This document shows, one piece after another, positions 44,050 through 52,876 of a stretch of DNA of 64,000 bases. The DNA is from Actinomadura litoris (lineage in GTDB: Bacteria; Actinomycetota; Actinomycetes; Streptosporangiales; Streptosporangiaceae). The notes below the pieces were generated by a model, which saw only the letters and a list, made by a program, of their open reading frames with translations, ran no database searches and had not been told where the DNA came from. Position 1 is the first letter of the stretch. The number at the start of each line of letters is the position of its first letter. Where the stretch lies: NCBI RefSeq assembly GCF_009733595.1, contig NZ_WOFH01000001.1, positions 62,001-126,000 on the forward strand, given 5' to 3'. The position numbers were made by a program, and so were the translations under genes.

Positions 44050-45197
44050 CGGGTGACCGCCTCGTCATTGGTGAGGATGTGCGAGGTGACGATCGGCGAC
44101 GCGCACATGTACTGCACCGTCGAACATCCGGGCACCTGCCTGCCGCCCGCCTCGCCGCGCAGCTGGCGCACCGCCTCGACGTGGTGCGCCCAGCCCTGCA
44201 TGTAGCTCTCGCTGGTGTGCCCGCCCGCCGTGTTCAGCGGCCGCGGGCCGTCGTGGCGGATCTTCTCCTCGTCCACCCAGCGCCATGCCTCGCCCTGCGG
44301 CGCGTGGTTGAAGCCCTCAAGGGTGAACAGGATCGTGGGCGTGAAGTTGTCGTAGATCTGCAAGCAGTCGACCTCCTCCGGCGCGATGCCGGTCTGCTCG
44401 TAGAGCCGGCTCGCCACGTCCTGGCAGGCGGAGTAGAAGAAGTCCTCCGCCGTGTAGTAGTTGCCGATGTGCCCCAGGCCCGCCGTCCCGGCGACGCGGA
44501 CCGGCGCCTTGCGCAGCGACCGCGCGCGGTCCATCGAGGTGACGATGAAGGCGACGGCGCCGTCGTTGATGAGGCAGTAGTCGAGCAGCCGCAGCGGTTC
44601 GGCGATGTACCGGGAGCTCAGGTACTCCTCGCGGGTGAACTCCTTCTGGAGGACGGCGACCGGGTTGAGCGCGGCGTGCCGGCGGTTGTTGATCGCCAGC
44701 GGCGCCAGCGCGTCCTCGCCCGCCCCGTACATGCCCCGGTAGCGCTGGTACATCATGCCGACGTAGGCGCCCGGCGAGGTCATGCCGTACATCTCGTCGT
44801 AGGCGGTGGTCGGCCCCGCGCCCTCGCCGCCGTACTTCACCTTCGCCGACCGGCCGTTGTTGCCGTAGACGCAGGCGACGACGTCGGCCACGCCGCTGGA
44901 GATCAGCGCGGCGGCCTCCTGGAGGGCGATGCCGCTCATCCGGCCCGTCCCCTCCAGGTCGTGGACGAAGCGGGGGCTGCTCAGGCCGGTCACGGTGGCC
45001 AGCCGGTCGTAGGGCACACGGCAACTGAGCAGGCCGTCGATCTCGTCCTTGTCGATCCCGCAGTCCTCGATCGCCTCCCGGAGGGCGGCGGCGGCCAGCC
45101 CGAAGGCGTCCCTGGGCCGGTCGGTGGGGGCGTAGAGCGCGCGGAAGTCCGACTGCCCCACGCCCACGATCGCGATATCAGCTAGCTCATGCTGCAT
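44046..45197 (-). CDS. thiolase-fold protein without the usual cysteine, Ltp2-like aldolase candidate
   Basis: A 383-residue lipid-transfer/thiolase-like protein beginning at ATG 45197 with GGAGAG upstream. Where thiolases have a nucleophilic cysteine before SG, it has EGTGRMSGIALQEAAALISS, and the C-terminal region is LNTAGGHTSESYMQGWAHHV rather than the GHPxG loop. This pattern, together with a DUF35 partner gene directly downstream, resembles the Ltp2-ChsH2 retro-aldolase of steroid degradation. It is the first gene of the operon and would cleave a beta-hydroxy acyl-CoA. Aldolase activity is inference. Confidence 0.75.
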   Translation of the reverse strand: MQHELADIAIVGVGQSDFRALYAPTDRPRDAFGLAAAALREAIEDCGIDKDEIDGLLSCRVPYDRLATVTGLSSPRFVHDLEGTGRMSGIALQEAAALISSGVADVVACVYGNNGRSAKVKYGGEGAGPTTAYDEMYGMTSPGAYVGMMYQRYRGMYGAGEDALAPLAINNRRHAALNPVAVLQKEFTREEYLSSRYIAEPLRLLDYCLINDGAVAFIVTSMDRARSLRKAPVRVAGTAGLGHIGNYYTAEDFFYSACQDVASRLYEQTGIAPEEVDCLQIYDNFTPTILFTLEGFNHAPQGEAWRWVDEEKIRHDGPRPLNTAGGHTSESYMQGWAHHVEAVRQLRGEAGGRQVPGCSTVQYMCASPIVTSHILTNDEAVTR

Positions 45198-45411
45198 GAG
45201 TCTCTCCGGTCGGTAGGCCATTGCTCGCCCGTCCGAGTCGGGCACGACTTTCTCCGGGCACGCCGCCTTCAGGGGCATGCCGCTGTTTCCGTGTACGCCG
45301 TTGTCACGGGGTGAACCGCTCTTCTCGGTTACGCCGCCGCGCGGTCCGGGGTCTCGGAGTCGCCGCCGCGCGGTCGGGGCGGGCGCGCGGTGGAACCGGC
45401 GCCCGGCGCGG

Positions 45412-46095
45412 TCACGCTCCCGAGGCTCGTTCTTCTTCCAGCTTCGCGATGGCCGCCAGTGCCGCCTCCTTCGCGGCGTCCACGTGGACACGGGCGAGTT
45501 GGGCGGCGCGGTCGGCGGCCCGGTCGGTGATCGCGGCGACGAGGTCGCGGTACTCCTGGTCGGATTTCTCCCGGCGCCCGGGGGTGCTGAGCGACAGGCG
45601 ACGTAGCGCGTGGATGCGAGCGTGCAGCGGCGCGAGGGTGGACTCCAGGAGGGCGTTGCGCGCCCCCGCCATCAGCAGCTCGTCGAAGTGGTATATCGCC
45701 GTGAGCTGGTCGTCGTCGCTCTTGCCCGGTCGGGTGAGCTTGACCAGCTCCAGGACCTCGCTGTCGGTGGCGCGCTGGACGAAGAGCGAGGCGGCCTCGG
45801 ACTCCAGCGCCGCGCGCACCTCGTAGACCTGCCGTATGTCGTCGCTGCTGAGCACCGCCACCCGGACGCCCCTGCCGCCCGACGTCTCGACGAGGCCCAG
45901 CGTCTGGAGATGGAGGACGGCCTCGCGGATCGAGGTGCGGCTCACGCCGGTGAGCTCCATGAGCTCACGCTCGGTGAGCCGGCGCCCCGGCAGCAGCGCG
46001 CCTTCCAGGATGGCCTGCCGAACCCTGCGCACGACCAACTGCGGGACCGTCTCCGCAGGACGGTCGATCCGCAGGTCCGGTCCGGTCTCTGGCAT
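45412..46095 (-). CDS. FCD-domain GntR-family transcriptional regulator
   Basis: A 227-residue FadR-like regulator: N-terminal winged helix LVVRRVRQAILEGALLPGRR, then LTERELMELTGVSRTSIREA and the effector-binding FCD domain with metal-site residues in HFDELLMAGARN and HARIHAL. Its start is 14 bp from an operator (46109-46135) that recurs before the divergent ABC transporter and before a distant GNAT gene. It therefore probably represses itself and the transporter until an acid ligand binds. The thiolase-fold operon is directly downstream on the same strand but shows no such operator. Confidence 0.92.
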   Translation of the reverse strand: MPETGPDLRIDRPAETVPQLVVRRVRQAILEGALLPGRRLTERELMELTGVSRTSIREAVLHLQTLGLVETSGGRGVRVAVLSSDDIRQVYEVRAALESEAASLFVQRATDSEVLELVKLTRPGKSDDDQLTAIYHFDELLMAGARNALLESTLAPLHARIHALRRLSLSTPGRREKSDQEYRDLVAAITDRAADRAAQLARVHVDAAKEAALAAIAKLEEERASGA

Positions 46096-46108
46096 CCCAT
46101 CTCCTCAC

Positions 46109-46135
46109 ACTTTGTATGACGTAATATAGTCGTAC
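46109..46135 (-). promoter_or_regulatory. GntR operator 1 (gntR promoter)
   Basis: Contains TTGTATGACGTA (46112-46123) and the inverted repeat GTATGAC/GTCGTAC with an 8-nt spacer. It overlaps TATATT on the minus strand, a plausible -10 element of the gntR promoter. Confidence 0.75.
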
Positions 46136-46265
46136 CCAAAGACAAGGTCAACCTCCAGCGGGCGCCCCCGCGCGGGACCTGGGCGGCAGCCCTCCAGCCC
46201 GACCTTGACCGCTTGTCAGCAGCGACAACGCCATCTTGTCGGCAAACTTCATGTGATTTTCGATG

Positions 46266-46310
46266 TTGACGCCACCTGGGGTGTCTGATTTAGTACGTCA
46301 TACAAAGTGC
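46266..46310 (+). promoter_or_regulatory. promoter and GntR operator 2 (ABC transporter)
   Basis: TTGACG (46266-46271) and TTTAGT (46289-46294) are 17 bp apart. The reverse complement of the GntR core (TTGTATGACGTA) occupies 46295-46306, just downstream of the -10, so binding would block initiation. Confidence 0.7.
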
Positions 46311-46447
46311 CAAGTAGCCAGACTCGGTCGGACAGGATGACCTCTTGTTCGCGCACGTTTGCGGAGCACGGCAGCCAAGGACACCGACCGATCTCGTTCC
46401 GGGCAAGAGCTCCCATCGCACCCACAGCGTCTTTCTAAGGAGGAAGG

Positions 46448-47992
46448 ATGTTGAGTCGAATGGTCGGCAAGGGGTACAGGAGACATCCCCGGATGCTCGC
46501 GCCCATGGTGGCCTCCGCCATGGCCCTCAGCCTCGCGGCCGCATGCTCTTCAGACTCGTCGGAGGGGCAGGGGGGTGCGTCAGGGGGGATGCTCCGCGTT
46601 GGCGTGGTCGCCAGCACGATCTCCACTATCGACGCGTACTCCAACCTGCGATCACAGGACTTCTACGTCCGCAACGCCTCGTTGTTCGAGCCGCTCGCCC
46701 ACCGGACCAAGGACGGCGGCTTCCAGTGGGCACTCGCCACCGGCATCACGCACAACAAGGACAACACCGAGTGGACGGTCAAGCTCCGTCCGAACGTCAA
46801 GTTCCACGACGGCAGCGCGTTCAGCGCGGACGACGTGATCGCGGTGTTCCAGCGGATCCTCGACAAGAAGAACACGCTCATCGAGCGCAACTACATCGAC
46901 TTCATGGACCCCAAGGGGATCGAGAAGGTCGATGACCTGACCGTGAAGTTCAAGCTGGCCAAGCCCTACGGGCCGTTCGACTTCGCCGTCACCAACAGCA
47001 ACATCATCTTCTACAAGAAGGGCTCCAAGCCCGAGCAGGCGATGGGGACGGGCCCGTTCAGCCTCGTCTCCTTCACCCCCGGGCGGGAGACCGTCGTCAA
47101 GCGGAACGACACCTACTGGGGCACCAAGCCCAAGCTCGACAAGGTCAAGCTGATCAGCTTCAAGACCGCGGAGGCATCGACCAACGCGCTGATCGGCGGG
47201 CAGATCGACGCGAGCTCCAACATCCTCCAGACCTCGCTTCCGACGATCGAGAAGACGCCGGGCAAGAAGGTCATGAAGAGCGATGTGAACCTGAAGGTCA
47301 GCATCGGCATGCGCGCCGACGTCGCGCCCTTCAACGACGTGCGCGTCCGCCAGGCGATGCGGCTGATCATCAACCGCAAGCTCGCGCTCACCAACGCCTT
47401 CGACGGCCTCGGGGAGCTGGCGAACGACTACTCGGGCTTCGACAAGTGCGTCCCGGAGGTCCCCCAGCGAGACCAGGACCTCAACCAGGCGAAGAAGCTG
47501 CTCGCGGACGCCGGCAAGTCGAACCTCAGCATCGACCTGGAGACCGCCGCGAACAAGCCGGGTATGCTCCAGCTCACCCAGATCCTCGCCGAGGACGCCA
47601 AGAAGATCGGCGTCAACATCAAGGTGCAGAAGATGGAGCTGGGCGCCTACCTCGAAAAGTGGGGTAAGCGGACGTTCTACACCGGGTACGACACGCGCCC
47701 CTACCTGGAGGGCGTGCCGGAAATGATCAGCAAGGACGACACGCTCAACCACACGCACTGGCACGACCCGGAGTTCGAGTCGCTTTCCAAGAAGCTCTAC
47801 GAGACCTCCGACCCGCAGCAGCAGTGCGATATCTCCAAGCAGATGAAGAAGATCGAGTACGAGCGGGGAGCGTCCATTCTCGCCGCGACCAACCCCACGG
47901 TGAGCGTGTACTCCTCGAAGGTGCACGGCCTCGTTCCGGACTACCCCTCGGGGAACCTGTACGACTTCACCAAGGTCAGCATCAACAACTGA
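46448..47992 (+). CDS. ABC transporter substrate-binding lipoprotein (peptide/nickel/opine type, SBP family 5)
   Basis: A 514-residue extracellular solute receptor. It starts at ATG 46448 behind AAGGAGGAAGG, with a lipoprotein signal ending in LSLAAACSSDSS (lipidated Cys). The SBP_bac_5 features include LEPLAHRTKDG-like start (SLFEPLAHRTKDGGFQWALA), KFHDGSAFSADDVIAVFQR and AMGTGPFSLVSFTPG. Binding proteins of this family take peptides, opines, oligosaccharides or other small organics. Linked to an FCD-GntR repressor and a catabolic operon, an organic acid or conjugate is as likely as a peptide. Spacing to the permease gene is unusually long (415 bp) and structured. Confidence 0.9.
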   Translation: MLSRMVGKGYRRHPRMLAPMVASAMALSLAAACSSDSSEGQGGASGGMLRVGVVASTISTIDAYSNLRSQDFYVRNASLFEPLAHRTKDGGFQWALATGITHNKDNTEWTVKLRPNVKFHDGSAFSADDVIAVFQRILDKKNTLIERNYIDFMDPKGIEKVDDLTVKFKLAKPYGPFDFAVTNSNIIFYKKGSKPEQAMGTGPFSLVSFTPGRETVVKRNDTYWGTKPKLDKVKLISFKTAEASTNALIGGQIDASSNILQTSLPTIEKTPGKKVMKSDVNLKVSIGMRADVAPFNDVRVRQAMRLIINRKLALTNAFDGLGELANDYSGFDKCVPEVPQRDQDLNQAKKLLADAGKSNLSIDLETAANKPGMLQLTQILAEDAKKIGVNIKVQKMELGAYLEKWGKRTFYTGYDTRPYLEGVPEMISKDDTLNHTHWHDPEFESLSKKLYETSDPQQQCDISKQMKKIEYERGASILAATNPTVSVYSSKVHGLVPDYPSGNLYDFTKVSINN

Positions 47993-48102
47993 GCAGGTAG
48001 GGCGGTGTCGCGCGAACCGGAGTTCGCCCTCCTCGGGTCCAGGCCTTCGTGGGCCTGGGCCCGGCGAGGGGGCGGCTCCGTGTTCCGCAAGCACGGAGTC
48101 GT

Positions 48103-48370
48103 GGCCAGGAGGTGTCCGCTTGTGGCGTTCCGACCCGAGCGGTGCCAAGGCTACAAGCCGACCGCGCCGGCGGAGGCGATCGCAGAAGGCTTTCTCGTGA
48201 ACATCGCGGAAGATTCTCCCGCGAGCGTCGCGGAGGGCTTTACCGCGAACATCTCGGGGGCCATTCTCCCGAACAGCCCGGGGGAATTCCTCCCGAACGC
48301 CGACAACGGCGCCAGCGCCTGCCCTGGGCACCGCTCGGACCGGAAGGTCACCAGCGGACGCCCCCTGGCC
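48103..48370. repeat. intercistronic element: 48-bp inverted arms enclosing five 24-bp repeats
   Basis: Between the binding-protein and permease genes, arms 48103-48150 and 48323-48370 are complementary at 40 of 48 positions without gaps. The space between contains five diverged 24-bp units (about 48191-48310) such as TTCTCCCGCGAGCGTCGCGG; several form hairpins (CCGCGA-GCG-TCGCGG is perfect). In mRNA this would be a large stem closing over a row of small ones. It may stabilise the binding-protein message and lower permease expression, or be a mobile repeat. A plus-strand frame (48005-48418) crosses it but has no ribosome site. Confidence 0.65.
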
Positions 48371-48407
48371 CAAACGACGACCGGACACGTTGAACGGGAT
48401 TGTTGCA

Positions 48408-49415
48408 ATGGCTATTGAGACGACGACCGCCATCGCGGTCAAGGCCGCCCCGCCCCGGCGCCGTTCCCGAAAGGCCACGCTCGCGTGGCAGATCGGGGTA
48501 CGCGTGCTGATGGGCCTGGTGACCTTGTGGTGCATCTCCGTCATCGTCTTCGTGGCGACGCAGGCGATGCCCGGCGACGTCGCGAAGATCATCCTCGGCC
48601 CGAGCGCGACCAGCGAGCAGGTCGCCCAGATGAACGAGAACCTGGGCCTCAACCAGCCGCTGATCAGCCAGTACTGGGACTGGCTGAGCAACGTCCTCAC
48701 CGGGAACATGGGCGACTCGCTGGTCAGCGGCCAGCCCGTGTCGGAGCTGCTGTCCGAACGGATCTTCAACTCCGCGACGCTGACCGTGATCGCGATGGTG
48801 CTGATCCTCCCGCTGTCGCTCCTGGTCGGCCTGATCGCGGCCGTCTTCCGCGACAAGTTCGTCGACCGCTCCTACCTCGGCGCCTCGCTCGTCGTGACGG
48901 CCACCCCGGACTTCGTCCTCGGCAGCCTCGTGATCGCGCTGTTCGGCACCGTCGTGTTCAAGGTCCTCCCGCCGGTGTCGCTGATCCCCCCGGGTGAGGC
49001 GCCCTGGGAGCACCCGCGGCAGCTGATCATGCCGCTCGCCGTCATGACGGTCGTCGGGGTCACCTACCTCTCGCGCCTCGTGCGCGTGTCCTTCATCGAC
49101 GTGCTGGAGAGCGAGTACGTGCAGCTCGCGACGATCAAGGGCCTGTCCACGCGGCGGATCCTGTTCCGGCACGCGCTGCCGAACGCGCTCGCGCCCAGCA
49201 TCCCCGCGGCGAGCATCATGGCCGCCTACACCATCGCGGGCTCGGTCGTGATCGAGTACCTGTTCGCCTACCCGGGCATCGGCTCCGCGCTCGTGGACTC
49301 GGTCGCCGGCCACGACCTGCCGATGATCCAGGCGATCATCATGCTGATGGCGACCGCGTTCTTCTGCTTCAACCAACTCGCCGACGTACTCGGAACCCTG
49401 AACAAGTCCCGCTGA
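48408..49415 (+). CDS. ABC transporter permease, DppB/OppB type
   Basis: A 335-residue membrane protein with about six helices. The N-terminal helix IGVRVLMGLVTLWCISVIVF and the extracellular segment with MPGDVAKIILGP are typical of DppB; the ATPase-coupling EAA loop is at YVQLATIKGLSTRRILFRHALPNAL (about residues 225-249). ATG 48408 is used; an in-frame ATG at 48390 is also possible. Forms a heterodimer with the next permease. Confidence 0.92.
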   Translation: MAIETTTAIAVKAAPPRRRSRKATLAWQIGVRVLMGLVTLWCISVIVFVATQAMPGDVAKIILGPSATSEQVAQMNENLGLNQPLISQYWDWLSNVLTGNMGDSLVSGQPVSELLSERIFNSATLTVIAMVLILPLSLLVGLIAAVFRDKFVDRSYLGASLVVTATPDFVLGSLVIALFGTVVFKVLPPVSLIPPGEAPWEHPRQLIMPLAVMTVVGVTYLSRLVRVSFIDVLESEYVQLATIKGLSTRRILFRHALPNALAPSIPAASIMAAYTIAGSVVIEYLFAYPGIGSALVDSVAGHDLPMIQAIIMLMATAFFCFNQLADVLGTLNKSR

Positions 49416-49436
49416 CAGACGAAGGAGCGTGCGGCC

Positions 49437-50312
49437 ATGATCCGAACGCGACCCAAGGAGCAGGGGGACCAGGCTCCGCCCAGGACTCTCACCCACCGCG
49501 TCCTGACCGCCCGGCAGACCCGGCTCGGCCTGATCATGATGCTCGTCATGATCGTCTTCGCGCTCGCCGGCCCGTTCTTCGCGCCGCACTCGCCGACCGC
49601 GGTCCTCGCCAAGCCCTACGCCGACCCCGGCGACGGCCTGGTGCTCGGCGCCGACTCGCTCGGCCGGGACATCCTCTCGCGCATCCTCAGCGGTGGCGCC
49701 AACCTGACCTGGATGGCCTTCGCCGCCACCTTCATCGGCGTGACGCTCGGGACCACGATCGGGCTGGTCGCGGCCTTCAAGGGCGGGATCGTCGAGGCGC
49801 TGCTCATGCGGCTCGTCGACATCATGCTGACGTTCCCGACGATCATCATGGCGATCCTGTTCATCTCGATGGTCGGGCCGAGCCGGGTGATCCTCGTGGT
49901 CCTCGTGGCGATCGGCCTCACCCCCGGGATGGCGCGCGTGATGCGCGGCGCGGCGCGTCCGGTGATGCGGCGCGAGCACGTCATGTGGGCCCGGACGATC
50001 GGACTCTCCTCCCGCCACATCCTCATGCGCGAGGTGCTGCCGAGCGTCACCTCCCCGCTCATGGTGGAGATCGGGCTCCGGCTCATGTGGTCGGTCGTCG
50101 GCCTCGCCTCGCTGAGCTTCCTCGGCTTCGGCGTCCAGCCGCCCGCCTCCGACTGGGGCCTCATGGTCAGCGAGAACAAGGACGGCCTCGCGATCCAGCC
50201 GCTCGCCGTCATCATCCCCGCCGTCTGCGTCGCCCTGTTCACGATCGGCGGCAACCTCTTCGCCGAAGGCGCCGCGCGTGTGATCGGCCGCACCGAAGGG
50301 ACCCGTTCATGA
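49437..50312 (+). CDS. ABC transporter permease, DppC/OppC type
   Basis: A 291-residue permease. It has the DppC start (LGADSLGRDILSRILSGGAN) and the EAA loop HVMWARTIGLSSRHILMREV. The stop codon overlaps the start of the ATPase gene (ATGA). Confidence 0.92.
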   Translation: MIRTRPKEQGDQAPPRTLTHRVLTARQTRLGLIMMLVMIVFALAGPFFAPHSPTAVLAKPYADPGDGLVLGADSLGRDILSRILSGGANLTWMAFAATFIGVTLGTTIGLVAAFKGGIVEALLMRLVDIMLTFPTIIMAILFISMVGPSRVILVVLVAIGLTPGMARVMRGAARPVMRREHVMWARTIGLSSRHILMREVLPSVTSPLMVEIGLRLMWSVVGLASLSFLGFGVQPPASDWGLMVSENKDGLAIQPLAVIIPAVCVALFTIGGNLFAEGAARVIGRTEGTRS

Positions 50313-52096
50313 AGGCGGTCGAAGTCACCGGCCTCACCGTCACGCTCGACGACGGCAGCGTGATCGCCAACGACGTCTCGTTCAGCCTGGACACCGGCCA
50401 GGTCATGGGCCTGGTCGGCGAGTCGGGCTCGGGCAAGAGCACGGTCGGGCTCGCGCTGCTCGGCTTCGCCAAGTCCGGCGCGAACATCACCGGCGGCAAG
50501 GTCGTGGTGGGCGGGGTCGACCTGCTGGCGCTCGGCCCGAAGGAGCTGCGCGAGGCGCGCAAGAAGCTCATCGGCTTCGTGCCCCAGGACCCCGCGACGG
50601 CGCTCAACCCGGCGATGCGGATCGGCACCCAGCTGACCGAGGGACTGCTCGGCGGCAAGAAGGAGAACCTGCCGAGGATCCGCAAGGTCCTGGAGGACGT
50701 CGGCCTTCCCTCGGACGACGCGTTCCTGCGGCGGCACCCCCAGGAGCTCTCGGGCGGCCAGCAGCAGCGCGTCGCGATCGCCATGGCCGTCGCGAAGGGC
50801 CCGAAGCTGATCGTCTTCGACGAGCCCACGACCGGCCTGGACGTCTCCACGCAGGCGAGGGTCCTGGAGATGGTCGCCGGCCTCTGCTGCGACAACGGCA
50901 TGGCCGCCGTCTTCGTCTCGCACGACCTCGCGGTCGTCGGCACGGTCGGCGACCTGGTGACCGTGATGTACGCCGGGCAGATCCTGGAGACCGGATCGCG
51001 CGAGGAGGTCCTGCTCTCCGCCGCGCACCCCTACTCCATCGCGCTGCTTGAATCGGTGCCGTCCACGCGCCAGCGGCTGCCGCTGGTCGCCATCCCCGGC
51101 CGGGCGCCGGCGGCGGGGGCCAAGTTCGAGGGCTGCGTGTTCGCCGACCGCTGCGCGTTCGTCGAGGACCGCTGCCGCGAGGCCGCGCCCGAGATGGTCA
51201 CGACGTCCACGGGCAGCCAGGCGCGCTGCATCCGGGTCGAGCACGTCCTGCAGAACCAGAAGCTTCTGGTCAAGGAGCCCCTGCACCACACCGAGAACAA
51301 GGGCGGGGACAGGCAGGCCGTCCTCAGCGTGCGGAACCTGAACGCCTCCTACAACCGCACCCAGGTGCTCTACGACCTCTCCTTCGACGTCGCCCCCGGC
51401 GAATGCCTGGCGGTCGTGGGCGAGTCGGGCAGCGGCAAGACGACCATGTCCCGATGTCTGATCGGTCTCCACGAAGAGCAGACCGGCGACTTCGAAATGG
51501 ACGGCAAGCCGCTTCCCTCCCGGTTGCGGGACCGCCCCAAGGCCGTCAAGCAGCAGATGCAGTACGTCTTCCAGAACCCCTACGGTTCGCTGAACCCCCG
51601 CGAGACGGTCGCGACCGCGGTGACCGTTCCGCTGAGGCACTTCTACGGCGAACGCGGAAAGGCGGCCCGCACCAAGGCCCAGGAGGCCCTTGAGCGCGTG
51701 GAGATCCCGTGGCGGCTCGCGGACCGCTACCCCGCCGAACTGTCGGGCGGCCAGCGCCAGCGGGTGGCGATCGCCCGCGCCCTCGCCTGCAACCCCTCGC
51801 TGCTGATCTGCGACGAGGTCACCTCGGGCCTCGACGTCTCCGTCCAGGCCTCGGTCGTCGAACTGCTCCGCACCCTGCAGGACGACGGGCTGAGCATGGT
51901 CTTCATCACCCATAACCTCGCGGTCGTGCGCAGCATCGGCGACCAGGTCGTCGTGCTGAGCAAGGGACGCGTCGTCGAGTCGGGCGCGGTCGAGTCGGTG
52001 CTCACCGACCCGCAGCACCCCTACACCCAGGGGCTGCTCGCCGACACGCTGGAGGTCGACCGCTCCGACGCGGAGACGAGCGACCTCACCGGATGA
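50309..52096 (+). CDS. ABC transporter ATPase, fused DppD-DppF
   Basis: A 595-residue protein with two complete nucleotide-binding domains in one chain. Domain 1: Walker A GESGSGKS (about residues 37-44), signature LSGGQQQR, Walker [13 protein letters not shown], then the cysteine-containing oligopeptide-transporter C-terminal region ([17 protein letters not shown]). Domain 2: Walker A GESGSGKT, signature LSGGQRQR, Walker [13 protein letters not shown]. Such fusions replace separate DppD and DppF and power import by the two permeases. Confidence 0.93.
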   Translation: MKAVEVTGLTVTLDDGSVIANDVSFSLDTGQVMGLVGESGSGKSTVGLALLGFAKSGANITGGKVVVGGVDLLALGPKELREARKKLIGFVPQDPATALNPAMRIGTQLTEGLLGGKKENLPRIRKVLEDVGLPSDDAFLRRHPQELSGGQQQRVAIAMAVAKGPKLIVFDEPTTGLDVSTQARVLEMVAGLCCDNGMAAVFVSHDLAVVGTVGDLVTVMYAGQILETGSREEVLLSAAHPYSIALLESVPSTRQRLPLVAIPGRAPAAGAKFEGCVFADRCAFVEDRCREAAPEMVTTSTGSQARCIRVEHVLQNQKLLVKEPLHHTENKGGDRQAVLSVRNLNASYNRTQVLYDLSFDVAPGECLAVVGESGSGKTTMSRCLIGLHEEQTGDFEMDGKPLPSRLRDRPKAVKQQMQYVFQNPYGSLNPRETVATAVTVPLRHFYGERGKAARTKAQEALERVEIPWRLADRYPAELSGGQRQRVAIARALACNPSLLICDEVTSGLDVSVQASVVELLRTLQDDGLSMVFITHNLAVVRSIGDQVVVLSKGRVVESGAVESVLTDPQHPYTQGLLADTLEVDRSDAETSDLTG

Positions 52097-52103
52097 GAAA
52101 CGT

Positions 52104-52134
52104 CCTCCCACGGGTGCCCCCGGCCCGTGGGAGG
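52104..52134 (+). terminator. terminator of the ABC transporter operon
   Basis: Perfect 11-bp stem CCTCCCACGGG/CCCGTGGGAGG with a 9-nt loop, 8 bp after the stop codon. Confidence 0.88.
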
Positions 52135-52187
52135 ATCCCGCCATCGCGAACTACGGCGGCTCCCCAAGACGCGTAATTCACGACGAA

Positions 52188-52218
52188 AGAGCTGTGCGAT
52201 CTCCGATCGCACAGCTCT
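52188..52218. terminator. bidirectional terminator before the GNAT gene
   Basis: Perfect 13-bp stem AGAGCTGTGCGAT/ATCGCACAGCTCT with a 5-nt loop, followed by CGTCTTTT on the plus strand. It lies just past the minus-strand GNAT stop codon (52239) and would stop transcripts from both sides. Confidence 0.88.
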
Positions 52219-52238
52219 CGTCTTTTAGTGGGGCAGGT

Positions 52239-52775
52239 CTATTGAGAGGCCACGGGAAGGGCGCTCCGGGCCTCCGGGTCGGACACGGCAGGATGCTGGA
52301 AAAGGGCCCCGGACCGACGGTGCTCAAGCTCGACCGTCCGCAGATGGGACCAACCGGCTTTGCGGTAGAAGTCATGAAGCTGATAGTTGGTGCGCCAGGC
52401 GTCGAGCCTGACCCACTGAGCGCCCTGGCGGGAGCCCAGGTCGACCGCCCAGCGAAGCAGCAGCGCCCCGAGGCCCTGCCCGGAGTACTCGCGGGCGGTG
52501 GCCAGCTTGGCCACATAGCGCGCGGGCTCCGCACGTTCCTCGGTGGTCCAGAAGTCGGCGTCCCCATCGGTGGAGACGGTGACGGTGGCGATCGCGGCCC
52601 CGTTCTCGCGGACCACGTACAGCTCACCGCGCTCGATGATCGGCGCCATCTTCTCGGCGGTGAACCCGATGGCCCACTGCCTGATGCCCCGGGACATCAA
52701 CCACGACGCGACACCGTTCAGCAGCGCCAGCACCTCGTCCAGATCATCGGGCCCGGCGGTCTCGATGCTCCTCAC
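52239..52775 (-). CDS. GNAT family N-acetyltransferase in the GntR regulon
   Basis: A 178-residue acetyltransferase with the acetyl-CoA-binding motif A in YVAKLATAREYSGQGLGALL and motif B near GAQWVRLDAWRTNYQLHDFY. I place the start at GTG 52775, which overlaps the stop of a 22-codon leader ORF (GTGA) and gives MRSIETAGPDDLDEVLALLN. The leader starts directly below a perfect copy of the GntR operator. It is likely induced together with the ABC transporter and may acetylate the imported compound. Substrate unknown. Confidence 0.82.
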   Translation of the reverse strand: MRSIETAGPDDLDEVLALLNGVASWLMSRGIRQWAIGFTAEKMAPIIERGELYVVRENGAAIATVTVSTDGDADFWTTEERAEPARYVAKLATAREYSGQGLGALLLRWAVDLGSRQGAQWVRLDAWRTNYQLHDFYRKAGWSHLRTVELEHRRSGALFQHPAVSDPEARSALPVASQ

Positions 52776-52840
52776 GCGACCGCCACCACGAGTTTGGATC
52801 GCTCCACGAGCCCCGCAGCTGACTCCATGACGAATGCCAT
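52772..52840 (-). CDS. 22-residue leader peptide translationally coupled to the GNAT gene
   Basis: ATG 52840 follows a strong GGGGGGAG ribosome site and encodes MAFVMESAAGLVERSKLVVA plus two residues; its TGA overlaps the GTG start of the GNAT gene. The sequence from the operator through the ribosome site to ATGG is nearly the same as in front of gntR, which suggests that a promoter/start module was copied here and now feeds the GNAT by coupling. Whether the peptide itself matters is unknown. Confidence 0.5.
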   Translation of the reverse strand: MAFVMESAAGLVERSKLVVAVA

Positions 52841-52848
52841 CTCCCCCC

Positions 52849-52876
52849 ACTTTGTATGACGTAATATAGTCATACA
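52849..52876 (-). promoter_or_regulatory. GntR operator 3 (GNAT promoter)
   Basis: Contains TTGTATGACGTA (52852-52863) and a perfect inverted repeat GTATGAC/GTCATAC with an 8-nt spacer. It differs from operator 1 at one base over this core and is 6.5 kb away from the gntR gene. Confidence 0.75.

Noticed and set aside
48191..48310. CRISPR-like array
   Set aside because: The 24-bp units are directly adjacent and diverged, with no spacers.
48005..48418. Plus-strand 137-codon gene across the intercistronic repeat element
   Set aside because: No ribosome site, composition set by hairpin repeats, and it overlaps the permease start.
46652..48856. 734-codon minus-strand frame opposite the binding-protein gene
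   Set aside because: A long shadow frame caused by high GC; the plus-strand protein has clear family motifs.
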